NCBI GenBank assembly: GCA_011947345.1
Contig: JAAVTG010000784.1
Coordinates: 1 to 30,674, forward strand
Reading direction: 5' to 3'
Origin: Phytophthora quininea
Taxonomy: Eukaryota; Oomycota; Peronosporomycetes; Peronosporales; Peronosporaceae
Length of the DNA stretch: 30,674 nucleotides
Shown: positions 1 to 10,449 of the stretch, piece by piece
Layout of the letters: every line of letters begins with the position of its first letter
How positions within the stretch are numbered: the stretch's first letter is position 1
Position numbers and translations under genes: made by a program
Notes under the pieces: generated by a model
The model's database searches: none
Told to the model about the DNA's origin: nothing
The model's input: the letters and a program-made list of their open reading frames with translations, nothing else

Positions 1-930
1 GCGCACAGATCGAAGAACCGAAGAAAGAAATCCTATGGCATTGTGGTAGATCAATACTGGGTAGCAAAATCGCCGCAAAAAAATAATGAAAACCGACCTT
101 TTCCTCTGGATACTCAATGTACTCCACCTCATCAGCGTTTTCAAAGAACGCTTTAGAGAATCTACACCGGGAATACAGATTAGTTAATGCAGCAACATTC
201 CCCCAAAATGTAATCAAGTCTTGTCAGCTGTACGCGATAGCAGAATCTCTCGTCCTTGCCACATGCGTGTGAGCGACGCGATACTTCTCCTTCGAGTACG
301 TCACTGGCGCAGTGTTCCCACTTTGTTTCAGACTGCGCTTTCCAGGTGATTCAGTTCGTGCTTCCCGCTTTCGCTAGATCTCCCTGTACACTCAAATTGT
401 ACGGGAGCGAGTAGTTCCTCATCCACGTCGGCAGTTTGTCTTCAAACTGCTGGATCCGTTCCAACAGAGCTTCAATCCCTCGAATGTTCCCGCCTGTAGG
501 GTACCTAAAGCAACCATAAACTCGACTAGAATTCCTCTTTATCCTACTGCAAATTGTTCCTACCGGATGCCATGTCGAGCCACAATCTGCGTCTGATCAG
601 CTCGAGTTCTTGTGGAAAGGGCTCTCTATCCACCGAAGCCAGCGCAGGCAGCGCCATCATGGCCCTCATCACTGCAACGTCACTGCTACTGAAGCCTACG
701 TTACGTTGGTCCCAGTACTTGGTCTTGGTAGCGAACATATGCTCGAAGTTGGGCTAATCCTCGTCGTAGGCCTCCAAGCCGGAGATGGTCGACACTTCGA
801 CCGAGTAGAAGCTCTGCAGCTGCAGCAGCACTGTGATGATCAGCAGCGCAGCGGCGAGCGCGCGCAGCAGCGTGTTGGACACGGGGCGGTCGAGCAGAGA
901 CGTCCTGGACGCATCTTTAGCGGTCGTCAT
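1..930 (-). pseudogene. Second MINPP-type histidine phosphatase copy, broken, 5' part only
   Basis: This is a diverged paralogue of the intact MINPP gene at 10606-12333. Family members remove phosphates from inositol polyphosphates. The minus strand starts at ATG 930 with a signal anchor (RALAAALLIITVLLQL). A YWDQRN block, the catalytic RHG motif (near 570-580) and an SLPYNLSV block all match the intact copy. Exons are 930-564, 504-234, 161-98 and 32-1; introns 563-505, 233-162 and 97-33 sit at the same positions and phases as in the intact gene, and exon 3 is 64 nt in both. The frame is broken by an in-frame TAG at 756-754, a 1-base loss near 597 just before RHG, and two 1-base losses in exon 2 (about 380-400). 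The gene continues beyond base 1, so the HAE proton-donor motif cannot be checked. The shifts could partly be sequence errors; the TAG is a substitution and needs another explanation. Confidence 0.85.
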
Positions 931-1177
931 GTCTTCTTCAAAAAAAAAAAAAAAAGGGTATCGACTGAGGATTGGGCGAAAACGATATGGGGCAGTTGAC
1001 GAACGTGCTGGTGTGGCAAGTAAGCGGTTCATGCTCGATTTACTACACGAGGGTGTTGAATTTACTCAAACGTGCATCTGCGGTTGAACAATCTGGACGA
1101 ATTGGTATCGGGTACTTGTAGCTTGTCCGCGCGGTCTTGGTATCGTGACTTAGTTGACACCTTCGTTGCGTCCTCCA
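931..1177. other. Intergenic spacer with A16 run
   Basis: No gene is seen here. A run of 16 A residues (940-955) lies directly upstream of the start codon of the broken MINPP copy, reading as poly-T on its strand. The spacer separates the 5' end of that gene from the 3' end of the CID-CCCH gene. Confidence 0.6.
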
Positions 1178-3334
1178 TTAGTCATCGTCATCGTACTGGA
1201 GGGTGAATTCAGGCTCGACCGTGTCGGCGTCATCGTCGTCCGGTAGAGTCTTGGAACTCGTCGCAGGAGCAGCAGCACCTCCAAACGGCGGTGGCACATT
1301 GACACAGCCGACCAAAGTGGGTCCTCGGTTGGCTCCGTACGGAGACGTGGACGACGGGTACACCCCGGGTAGCCTTGCGGCGGTGCCATTAACGCAGGCT
1401 GCTGCTGGTCGGTCGGCTGCCGTCGCCCTCCCGGCGACGGTGCAGCGCCGTTAGCATAAGATACGGAAGAATCACCTCCTCTAGTGCCGCGATCACCGAG
1501 TGCTTCATTATATACAGCTTGCGGGGCTCCATAAGACCTAGCTTGGTTGGACTGTGTAGTCACCGATGACGCACTGGGAGACAGCTGCCAGCGTCCGCCA
1601 CCAGACTCATCGTAGCCATCACTCGCGGGGCCTCGTCGCGCAGTCTTGTCGAGTTCCTCTTCGCCGTGCGCAAAGCTATAAGAGAGGTCACGAATACAGC
1701 AGAGTTGTCGGACCCACAAGGGAAATCCATCATCAGAAAGCCGTCCATTTTGAAAAATGCAGAAGTTAAAGGGCGCCGAGCAAGCAAAACACGCAGTGGC
1801 GCTCAGGATGGCATAGTACCTGCAGTTATTTCCAAAGCGACATTTCCCCAGCGGGAAGTTGTTACACAGCACAGTTTTGCGCTTAGCTTCCGTGGCCTCG
1901 GAGCGAGGTCGGTCAGATTGCTGGCCTTGCGAGTCATGGATGTGCCTGGAAGTAAAGAAGTACAGCAAAAGTTAGTGCATCTCCAAGTGACCAGCGACGA
2001 CCCATTCAACGTCTCTCAAAACAAAACAAAAAATCGACAAGCAAAAGCCGTACCAGCACTGGTCGCCATAAGTGCATCTACCCGCGAGGAAATTGCGGCA
2101 AATTTCGCCAGAGGTTCCAGGAATTCGGTTGCTACGAGGGGTGTGCATTTGCGGGCTTCGATGGTCGTCAGACCTTGTGTATGGAGATCGCTGGGTCACT
2201 ATGGGCGGTGGTCTTTCGTTTGGTTCTGGCCTGGGGGTCCCCACCGGGATCCACGCGCTTTCTTCGCGTCACGGTCATCATCTCTGTCGTCAGAGGCTCT
2301 ACGAACACGACTACTGCCCACTGGCACACCAGGAGCATCGCCCATGATGCCACCGACATCTCTTCGGTCGTACTGCTGCTCATCTCGTCGTCTGTCGTCG
2401 TATTCTCTGCGTCCGTAATCTCTTTCGGCGTCGTCTGGCTGACGTCGGTCTCTGTCATCACGTGAACGTTCTTCAGGGTAGTCGTGCTCTTCCTTCTTCT
2501 GCTTGAGAATGGAGAGCAGCGACGCGATCTTTCCTGGCGAAGTGCGTGGCGTTACATTTCCAGATCGCTCCTCCTAACCAGTAAAATGAATAGCATAAAT
2601 AAATCCACGATCATTAGTCCCAATCCACAATAAAGTATACACAATAGTAAATTATTTACCTGGTCTCCATGGTAAATGAATTCCTGTCCACCAGCTTCCT
2701 CGATCTGCGTTGACGTGTAAATGCCGCGCTTCTGCCACTCCTCGATCACGTGACGGACTTTAGGTTGAAACTGCTCCGGCACTTTCTTGACGGCAGCGAT
2801 TGTGTCCGCCAGGCGGATGAGGAACCGCCGCACGTAGGCGTCCTTGGGGTCGTTCTTGGCATGGGCCTGTATCAAGCACATGGAACGTTAATCTACCATT
2901 AAAAATAACATTTTATCTAGACAACATACCTGTCTAATGATGGCGTCGATGGCATACAGTCCTGTAAGAAAATAATTTAAATAACGTCAATACAGTGCAA
3001 CCTCAACGTCCTCTGGTTTAAACGTTTCCTCACCAGCCAGTCGATGCTCCACCTCCGCCTTCCACAGAAACACCTCAATGTCGTGCACGACGTGTTTATA
3101 AAACTGTAGCAACGTGGTAAGATATGTGTTAAAACGTCGCATGAGTCTATATTGATGGATTGAAAACGAACCTTGGCGTAGTGCGCCGCCAGCTTGCCAC
3201 GGCGCCGATGCGGCTCTGTGACACGCCCTTGGCGGACGCGAGTCCGTCCAGCGCCTTGTGCAGCGACTCATAGCCCTCCCAGGCGCCCGAGCGCGAGCGG
3301 CTCTGGCCCTCGCGGTGCTCGTGGTGGCCCCCAT
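1178..3334 (-). CDS. CID domain plus two CCCH zinc fingers, probable RNA-processing factor
   Basis: Seven exons fit one frame: 3334-3172, 3103-3034, 2961-2930, 2866-2660, 2573-2054, 1945-1820 and 1675-1178, giving about 539 residues. Exons 1-4 encode a CTD-interaction domain of the Pcf11/SCAF/RPRD type (LYAIDAIIRQ, YVRRFLIRLADTI, VRHVIEEW), which in known proteins binds phosphorylated RNA polymerase II tail. Exon 5 is rich in R/D/E (RDDRDRR, RREYDDRRR) and ends in the first zinc finger; two CCCH fingers of form C-x7-C-x5-C-x3-H follow (CRNFLAGRC and CNNFPLGKC), and introns cut both fingers at the same place, between the third Cys and the His. The tail is proline/glycine-rich and ends in an acidic YDDDD. 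The frame as given needs one extra base at four points: G/C runs at 3328-3332, 2233-2237 and 1363-1366, and at 3196. With these, every exon phase agrees. A 3' processing or splicing role is inferred from the domains. Confidence 0.82.
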
Positions 3335-4364
3335 TTAGCACGGATTCTTGACTGGTTAAGCCAGATCTTGCACGGACAATACAAAAAACAAGTCATCTAT
3401 AGAAATATACAGATATAAATACCGAAAGTAGATTTTCTAGGCAAAAAGCGTTTTTAAACAAGAAAACGCTTTATATAATTTATTCATTATTATAGGGCAA
3501 CAACAAGACTACACTAGTGTATCCTGTCCTAACAGATAGTTGCCGTTGCTCGCCTTGCTATCAGGTATAGCAATAATATCAAATAGAGGAGGATGGCACT
3601 TTTGCCTGAAGCCAGAAATTTTGCTCGGCTGGAGCAACAACATCGCAATAAAACATCAGAAAAGGCTTATTTTCATCATTAGGGTGCTTATTAGCGTCGT
3701 AATCGCAGTGAAAGCGAGTTTTGCGGTCAATTTTTGTCCAGCCCAACTTCCACGTGGAAATCGCTGTCTCAGACGGCAATTCCCCATATTTTTGCTCTAG
3801 GACCCCATACAAATCTCGATATAAACTATCGCTTTTGTGCCTAAGCGGCATCAAGTATGGGATCAGACAGTGATATCAATTTTTGTATACTTTGACTAGG
3901 GAACCGAGTCGGTGGATCGTGTTGGCATCAACTAGACCAGGATGTCAGGGGATGAGAAGAAACAATTAAGACAGGATTGACTGTATATAATTTGGCGCTT
4001 TTGCCTTTTATTGACATCTATTTCCATCAATACTCTGAACAATTCAGCTTGAAAACTCTGTAGACCTCAAGCATCATCGTTCATTATCCGTTTGGCGAGC
4101 ATGTCAATGCGTACGAAGTGTGGTAACATATGCATTATGTAGTTAGCGAGCCTGATTTTTATAGTTCGTACTCTCGAGCCCATCCTGTCATCGACGAGTT
4201 GACCGACTACTGTCTCACTGTTGATTTCCTGCGGACTCATGATAGGGATGCCCACAGCAACCAGTAATATTATCTCTCTTTGGGTTTACCTTTCTGGTCG
4301 ACTCAGCTAGCGGTTCGGAATTCGACAACCGCGGAAAGGCAGTCTTCGCCCCAATCCTCTGTCG
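3335..4364. other. AT-richer spacer with unrecognised decayed coding fragments
   Basis: I see no intact gene. A minus-strand open stretch at 3579-3851 (91 codons with its non-ATG extension, containing TWKLGWTKIDRKTRFHCDYD) has protein-like composition but I do not recognise it. Another at 4067-4255 (MSPQEINSETVVGQLVDDRM) is also unrecognised. Both lie beside the decayed CENP-B/pogo-like element and may be transposon debris, but no motif proves it. Confidence 0.4.
3445..3472. repeat. Perfect 10-bp inverted repeat (hairpin)
   Basis: Arms AAAGCGTTTT (3445-3454) and AAAACGCTTT (3463-3472) are perfectly complementary around an 8-nt loop. It lies about 110 bp upstream of the CID-CCCH start codon, in an AT-rich stretch. 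It could be a transposon end, a transcription-related hairpin, or chance. Confidence 0.5.
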
Positions 4365-5540
4365 TTATCGTCTCTGTTTCATCCTTGCAGCGGAAAGTGG
4401 ACAGCTTGTTCGAAATGGTGTGGGATCTCCAGCACCAAATCTACCATCACCGAGAGTCCGACAAACCCTAGACATCGAGACGGCTGAATTTACCTTAAAA
4501 TACACGGCGTCGTGCTCGCCAAGCTGAAGAACGAAATACATAGGCATCATGAACGCACTTTTCGGGGGCGACAACACTTTGAAAAACAGGTGTGCGGCGG
4601 GCTGGTGGTTCTAAAGAGGGTAATATTTGCCCTTTACGCGCGTTCGCTGCTGCTGGAAGGCCGAACATCGGAGACACTGAACGGCGAATGGCGGCATGTC
4701 GTCTGAATTTCCTGCCGGTGGAAGCGTCCACGAACTAGCGGTGTGTTGCTCGAGCGGTGGTAGTGCGGTGGAAGTCTCGAGGGTCCTGTGACGATCTTGC
4801 CCTTATCGAGATGGAGTCGTTCAAGCGGGGATTGGTGGCATGTCAAAGTATATGACCGCATCAACATTGAACATGCCACCACCCGCGAAAGCCTCGTATT
4901 CCTGCCACAACTCCAACGCAAACGCTGCCCTGGTCTCCTCTAAGGCCTCGGAGCCCAGCTTGTCAAGCTGCGGCTTCTGTGAGGAAAATCCGTGGCTAAA
5001 ATAAAAAAATCAAAGTAAAAAATAGTATTATTTCAGACAAAAACAGATAAATTACACCTCTGCAAGACGTTGACACAGGAGCTCTAGAGATGCTCGTTCA
5101 CTCATTTTGCCCTGGAGATACGACATGACCCAGCGCTGGCTGATGTGGCACATGAAGTCTATCATGCCGTTCGTTGTCAATGCCTATTGTTCACAAAAAC
5201 TAAGGCAAGGATTAGTGATTTAGCTACGTCATAGTAACAGTTAGCATTTGATCGAGAGGAAAAAGCGAAAATCAACCTTCTCCTCCCGTTGTTCATCCTT
5301 CATGTAAGTTACCAGGGCTGGAACGTACGGATATAGCTCCTTTCGCCCTTGGCTCTTCAGCGTTTTTGATTTTGCGCACCCTTTATACGCTAAAATCTCG
5401 TCCCGCTGTCTCCATCAGCCGTCCACAGTTCCGTGCGGGCAGCTCAGATCGCATGCGACGGTGAAAACACCAACGACGGCAATTTCTTGTATCGCCTGCC
5501 GCTTTTCCTTGATGGTGTAGCTGCGTTGCCTCTGTGGCAT
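4365..5540 (-). pseudogene. Decayed CENP-B/pogo-like DDE transposase
   Basis: The minus strand from ATG 5540 encodes an N-terminal helix-turn-helix region typical of CENP-B/pogo-like oomycete transposases (RQRSYTIKEKRQAIQEI, then DLSCPHGTVDG). The frame is stopped by TGA at 5417-5415 but continues in frame (KSKTLKSQGRKELYPYVPAL). Plausible introns join exon 1 (to 5277), exon 2 (5183-5058, NGMIDFMCHISQRW) and exon 3 (from 4995). Exon 3 reaches the conserved region around the first catalytic Asp (FNVDAVIYFDMPP) and then hits a stop near 4830. Beyond that, similarity to the DDE domain is only scattered across frames, and I could not place the remaining catalytic residues, so the left limit is approximate. 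I found no terminal inverted repeats. It is certainly non-functional as given. Confidence 0.62.
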
Positions 5541-5748
5541 CTCGCGAAATGAGCTGAAAATTAGCTTGTAACTCAAAGGAATTTGCTGTAAGCCAGTCAA
5601 ACCTTGATATCTATGATTGGTTAGAAAAATGTTTTCGAGAGTTTTCTATTGGCCAATATTTTGCATGTTAGCTTCAATGCCGGCTTTTGCGTTGCCGGCT
5701 AATTCCGTCGTTGTCTGTATTCATGTTGTCACAGAGTGATCGAAGGGA
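5541..5748. other. Spacer between divergent broken genes
   Basis: Nothing recognisable is seen. It separates the start of the CENP-B-like relic (minus strand) from the start of the unrecognised plus-strand gene at 5749. Confidence 0.4.
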
Positions 5749-6353
5749 ATGAAGCTGTCTCCATCGTGTAAACTAGAGTTGACAGACCTCCTATTTAGGA
5801 ATAAGAGTAAGGCTCAGTTCGAAGAACTGGCAGCAAGCGAGCATTTTAAGAATTTTACAGGAAAATCCTAGGAACTCGTGTACAAGGAAAGGGTGCGGGC
5901 AGCAGTGGCGGACGATCTTCGCGGAAAAAGGACGGGGAAAGGAGATCAAGCCAGAGTGACGCTAGAGGCGAAGGCCGCGAACCCCAGGGCAACAGCAGTG
6001 AATTTTCCACGTCGAACCGAAAGATTGGATGAGGAATTAAAGTATGTCCGAGCTGAGAGCAAACGCCTCAAACTGGCTCAAGGTAATCCTGGTATAACTG
6101 AGCGGGCCATCAACGGTTTTTCCCTGTGTTACATACTACCGATTATATTTAGGCAAGTAGTTATCACGCACAATGGATGATAATTGTTTATTCTAACTTA
6201 TCGTTTATTGTTTGCGGATAAAAAATTCAGAGCATTTTACCGATGAGATTGTAAGATTTTCTGGACTACTAGTTGATTTACCCAATGTCATCGCCCAACT
6301 GGTACTATTGAAACAGTCCCAGTTGGACACTCACATCGCCTACGGTTCGAAAG
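5749..6353 (+). pseudogene. Unrecognised gene with in-frame stop and one intron
   Basis: I do not recognise this family. From ATG 5749 a frame reads MKLSPSCKLELTDLLF, meets an in-frame TAG at 5869-5871, and continues without shift for 70 codons through a charged, probably helical segment (RRTERLDEELKYVRAESKRL). A GT-AG intron (6083-6230) then joins in phase to a second exon (6231-6353, HFTDEIVRFSGLLVDLPNVI) that ends at a good donor (G|GTAAGC). No further exon was found. Continuity on both sides of the stop and clean splice phases suggest a real gene recently inactivated, or a base error at the stop. Its position among transposon relics makes a mobile-element origin possible. Confidence 0.38.
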
Positions 6354-7385
6354 GTAAGCAGAGACCTGCGCAATGTCCTGGCGACTCTTTCTGGAGTGTG
6401 AGTCCTTCACGAAATAGCCATTTTTAAACGACTTCAAAAGCAGCCGTTCTATTACTAAGGATAGAAGTAAAACCTTCGTCTTTGAAGATGGATGGGGTGT
6501 GTACCCGTCCATCTTCTAGTAAATTCGTATTGTACGTCTTGTCCATAGTAAAGGCTTGCTTTACTCTCAAGTTGTTTCAGCTGGTTCTACAATTATTAGT
6601 AAGATTAATGTCATAAGAATACATGTGGTATTATCCGCATAGCAATCCTATAGATGTAGACATAGTATACATTATTTGCAAAAACGGCAGCGTGTTACAG
6701 GGAGAACAAACGTCAGAAACTTGCCACGCACTCTGTATCGACTTCATTTTGAGTTCGTAGGGAAGTCGATATCCAGCAATTCTTGACGATCCGAGTAGGC
6801 GAAAACTTGAATTTATTGCGATGATAACAGTTCCTTAACTAAATCGCCTCAAACACCAAGGTGCTGCTGAACTCCCAGGCAATGGTCTTGGTAGTGACGA
6901 CAATGCGCACACGTATACCGAGATCGGAAATTTGCGCGTCCAAATGATCATATTAGAGCAAGTAAACCACGCCCTCCATATCCTGGTGGAGATCCAGTTT
7001 TGTCCGCACTTGTAAGCATAAAGCAGAATGCATATTCAAATAAAATAAAGAGAAGATAGCAGCTCCGCTCGGTCGACGTCAACCTTGCCGAGTCGACACC
7101 CGTGAAATCCGGCGAGCTTGCAGGTGCAGCTTCAGGTGGCGAGCTTCAACGTTGCTATCTGCTGCTGCAGACGCCAGCTGACGTTAACATCTAGAGTGTT
7201 GATTCCTAGTGTCGACCTGGGGATCACAAAGTGTAGGTGGGTAGACTTTCTAACCTCATGGCATTGAAGTCACCGCTGCAGCGGATGGAATACAACCACG
7301 ATGATATTCAGGCCGGGGAGTAAGAACAATATAAAACCCCCAGTCGCATGGACTAAATCTTGGTGCATATGAATTGTGCCTTTGT
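6354..7385. other. Gene-free stretch of about 1 kb
   Basis: No coding frame with recognisable protein features was found on either strand. The region is AT-rich and contains the hairpin at 6484-6516. It is probably degraded repeat DNA. Confidence 0.45.
6484..6516. repeat. 13-bp inverted repeat (hairpin), 12 of 13 matched
   Basis: The arms GAAGATGGATGGG (6484-6496) and CCCGTCCATCTTC (6504-6516) pair at 12 of 13 positions, the remaining position being a G-T wobble, around a 7-nt loop. It lies in gene-free DNA. It may be a remnant of a small inverted-repeat element; no target duplication was identified. Confidence 0.5.
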
Positions 7386-8116
7386 CTAGCATGACAATTG
7401 AGGGTGGCACTGATCATGGATTGAAAAGCGGGTTGAACAAGTCGTGAAGATATCTGCAACCTTAGCCCGCCCAAAACAATGGTAATATTCATAGTTCATA
7501 GCTGACAAAATCGAGGCGAGACTTCCTCTGGAAAATGAAACGCTCACATCAACCAGATGTTGTGGGCAGACCACTATCGACGATGTAGGACAGATATATA
7601 CAAGTGCGCGATCAAACAATACGTCAAATGAAATTGCGAAAAGCACATATGCCGTATCTTCCGTTCGCGAAGGCTTCATCGACGAACGCAAGTTGGCCCA
7701 GCCCATCGTAAAATGTACTGAGGCAATATATAACATCTTGACTCTCACGAGGAAGGCGCTGGCGTTCTTCAGGACTTCGCGGGTTAATCACAGGTGAAAA
7801 TGTAACGCACGACAAATTGCCCGATAAGCGGATACCGTTAGGAAAGCTAGCTATAATAGCCTTATCAAACACTTCAAAATAGAAGCATGGATGGCTCTTT
7901 GGATATTCGGTTACAAACGTACACACAACTTCTGGCCATAGATTCGTCAGACTTCGCTCAGAAAGTTTTAGCAGCGTAGCTACCATACTGAGCTCCGCCT
8001 CATAAGAGTACCTCAGGCCAAACGAATTTGGACATCGAGTCTGGAATTCAGAATAGCCGCCAGAGGTGGTGTTATATGAGTTTCGTGAAATCGGACATTG
8101 GGGTACAAGCCTTTGT
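7386..8116 (-). pseudogene. Unrecognised decayed coding sequence interrupted by the MULE
   Basis: Two overlapping minus-strand frames contain protein-like stretches (for example PEVVCTFVTEYPKSHPCFYF and LAFVDEAFANGRYGICAFRNF) but they alternate and carry stops, so this is a decayed gene or element that I cannot name. The MULE at 8117-10441 inserted here: its 8-bp target duplication flanks it, and matching coding-like sequence continues on the other side at 10450-10555. The open frame ending at 7624 appears to start inside the MULE terminal repeat, which is an artefact of the insertion. Confidence 0.35.
8109..8116. repeat. Target-site duplication, left copy
   Basis: GCCTTTGT directly precedes the left terminal inverted repeat of the MULE and is repeated exactly at 10442-10449. 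An 8-bp duplication is within the 8-11 bp usual for Mutator-like elements. Confidence 0.75.
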
Positions 8117-8167
8117 GGTTGCCTTTTTTCGGGTCTTATTTGGATCAGGTCTCGGACTTGATCAGAC
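8117..8167 (+). repeat. MULE left terminal inverted repeat
   Basis: It matches the reverse complement of 10392-10441. Just inside, GATCAGGTCT (8143-8152) also pairs with AGACCTGATC (8189-8198), giving a subterminal palindrome that could be a transposase binding site; that role is inference. Confidence 0.78.
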
Positions 8168-8347
8168 ATGCTTTATGACCAAATCGCAAGACCTGATCGA
8201 AACTGGGAGATAAGAGGTCATGACATGACTTGGCACATTTCCTGGACATGTTCAGCTTGATACTTGTAGTTGCACACTTGGCTGTCTTGTGAACGTTACA
8301 GTTGACATGCTTGTGGTGGAAAGTGAAGCTGTTTTTGCTCATCTTAG

Positions 8348-10283
8348 CTACACCTTATAACTACGACTCGCTGTCTGCTTGTCAGGAAGCATCACCTTCT
8401 TGGGCAGTGTGTACTTCTCACGACGCCGAGGTGACTTCGCTCGGTTGGCTGGAATGTCGTGAAGTACTTGGATGTGACGACGTGCGAGAGCTTCGACACC
8501 AGCCACGAACACAGGAAGGCTAGGGTGTGGCCCGAACGCCCCGTTGAGCTCACGGTTAAAGCGCTCGAGGGGATTGTTCGTTCGAGCAACGACTTGCTTT
8601 TGCATGCCGTCCACATTCCATAGCTCAGGTCCGTATCGACACACCCACTGCTTGTCGAAGTAACTCCAAAATGTTTCCCATTTGTGGTGAGAGTACGTCA
8701 GTCCTTGCGCAACGCACTTCTCTCGGATGAGTTTTCGGACGTAACAAGTTCCCTCAATAGCTACCTTCTCCCTGTCAACCACCGCTAGAATGTCCACACC
8801 GCCTGGAGCCATAGCAAGCTTCACTTCAGGCTCAGGAATGCGAAGCCTCTTCATTCGTCTTCCTAACGCTTGCTTGAAGTGGAAAAAGCATCCAGAAACC
8901 TTAGCTTTAGGAAACTGTGTCAATACAGCCTTGATCAATCCCGCTTCAAAGTCACAGATCGCCTTAGAGGGTTCAAGCTTCTGATCAGTGGCTTGAATAA
9001 CGTGGTCAATCACATTCCAATACATGTCCTATTCTTTTGAGCTACAGAGCACGTAAAATGCAGGTAGAAAGCAGTCCGAGGCTTGGTCGCGCACCATAAT
9101 CACGACGCATTGGTAGAACGGTCGTGGTACGCACCTAAAGGTGCCGTCCACAAACAGAGTAACTCCCTTGTACTTGAGCTGGTCAATGATTTCTGGATGT
9201 CCCCACCCAATGAGACGCTCGACCTTCGTTCCTTGGTGAGCGTACATACGATGGAATTGAAAGAAATTCATGGTCGAGCCTTGAACTAGCGACAAAGGCG
9301 GGACTTCAACTAGCCCATGCATTGATCCACTAAAATAATCGCGGCGAGTTTTGTACACACGCCGGTGGACCTGCTCGAGTCAGCCCTTGCACAGCATCGC
9401 CATCCGAAGCGTAAAATTCATCACGGACACGATCCCATACCCGCTCGGCAGATATGGAAAGGTTTTGAAGGACTAAATCGTCTACCGCATCTTTCATTTC
9501 GCGCTCAATATTGCGCACGTTTGCCACCACAGGACCTATTTGACAAACGTGTGGGCGGAAATTCGTAAATGCCATGTCCTTCGCCGTAAACTCCACTCGA
9601 CCTTTGCATTTTTCCCTGCGCCGGTAAAAGCTGCAGCGGTATGTGACCTTCTTTGAAGTCGTTCCTGCCTTCGTGTATTGAAATCCGTTCAACCGAATGA
9701 CTGACTTGAACTCTGTCCTCTCCGGTTCACCATAAATCAATTCATTGAGCGTTGTAGTCGTGGTGTCCGAAACAAACGAGCTTTCAGGGACCAGATGGTC
9801 GTTGTCGGCTGCATTGGGCGCCAAGACAGGTGACGGCAGCAGCAGGATCGACAGAGACGAAGTTGGCGATGGTGGAGTCGAGAGAACAGCATGGAGGATC
9901 GATGAGGATCCCGACATACTTGCCTGGTGCTCCAGCAGAGATGGTTCATTCGGCGGCGGTTGCAACATCAACATCGGCGATGTTGGCGGAGACGGTGTGG
10001 GCGCGCACGTGAACGATGCAGGCATCGTCGACGCCACTGGACGAGATGCCGGACTTGATAGTGGGGATGACGCGGGGCTTGGTGATGGTGACGAAACAGG
10101 GCTGGTTGGTGGAGAGGAAGCGGAGCTTGAGGTCGAGGAAGAGTGAGGGCTTGTTAACGGCATCGTCAGCTGACGATTGCGGGGTCGAACTGGTACAGTC
10201 GGGTGTGGCAGCTGAGCTGCCTTGCGCTGAGGCCGCATGGGCTTGTTCGACTTGTTCGAGGCAGTGCGCTTAGCCTTGCTCAT
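8348..10283 (-). pseudogene. MULE transposase with one stop and one frameshift
   Basis: Starting at ATG 10283, the N-terminus is a long Ser/Pro/Thr-rich low-complexity region, then a FLYWCH/WRKY-like zinc motif (YRCSFYRRREKCKGRVEF, HVC). The frame shifts near 9375 (one base too many or two missing) into the catalytic half. A TAG at 9031-9029 then interrupts, but the same frame continues through ATG 9025. The MULE catalytic core is visible: first Asp in LFVDGTF, second Asp in ICDFEAG followed by the C-x2-H signature GCFFHF, and a Glu in NPLERFNREL as the probable third residue. The gene fills the element between the TIRs. It would cut and paste the element in the nucleus, but cannot be translated whole as given. 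Confidence 0.88.
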
Positions 10284-10391
10284 GGTGAGTTGGATGTTCG
10301 TAGCTTCAAGTAGTAAAGTGAAGCAGAAGGACTTGTTCAGCGTGGACGAACAGCAAATGTGATCCAGTCATTAGATCATACAGAAAGTACA

Positions 10392-10441
10392 GTCTGATCA
10401 ATTCATAGACCTGACCGAAATAAGACCCGAAAAAATCTTCC
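10392..10441 (-). repeat. MULE right terminal inverted repeat
   Basis: Reverse complement matches 8117-8167, including the exact TTTTTTCGGGTCTTATTT core. It lies about 110 bp upstream of the transposase start codon, so it probably also contains the transposase promoter. Confidence 0.78.
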
Positions 10442-10449
10442 GCCTTTGT
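10442..10449. repeat. Target-site duplication, right copy
   Basis: GCCTTTGT abuts the right end of the MULE and is identical to 8109-8116. Confidence 0.75.

Larger units (their letters stand above)
8117..10441 (-). mobile_element. Mutator-like (MULE) DNA transposon, 2.3 kb, with TIRs and TSD
   Basis: The element is 2325 bp. Its ends are inverted repeats of about 50 bp: 8117-8167 and the reverse complement of 10392-10441. Both begin with GG and share an exact 18-base core (TTTTTTCGGGTCTTATTT), followed by 21 matches in the next 26 positions. It is flanked by GCCTTTGT on both sides. Inside lies one minus-strand transposase gene (8348-10283) that is broken by one nonsense codon and one frameshift, so the copy is non-autonomous as given. 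The well-preserved ends and duplication suggest a fairly recent insertion. Confidence 0.82.

Noticed and set aside
7624..8169. A 181-codon frame as an independent gene.
   Set aside because: Its first 18 or so codons are MULE terminal repeat; the rest is a fragment of older decayed sequence.
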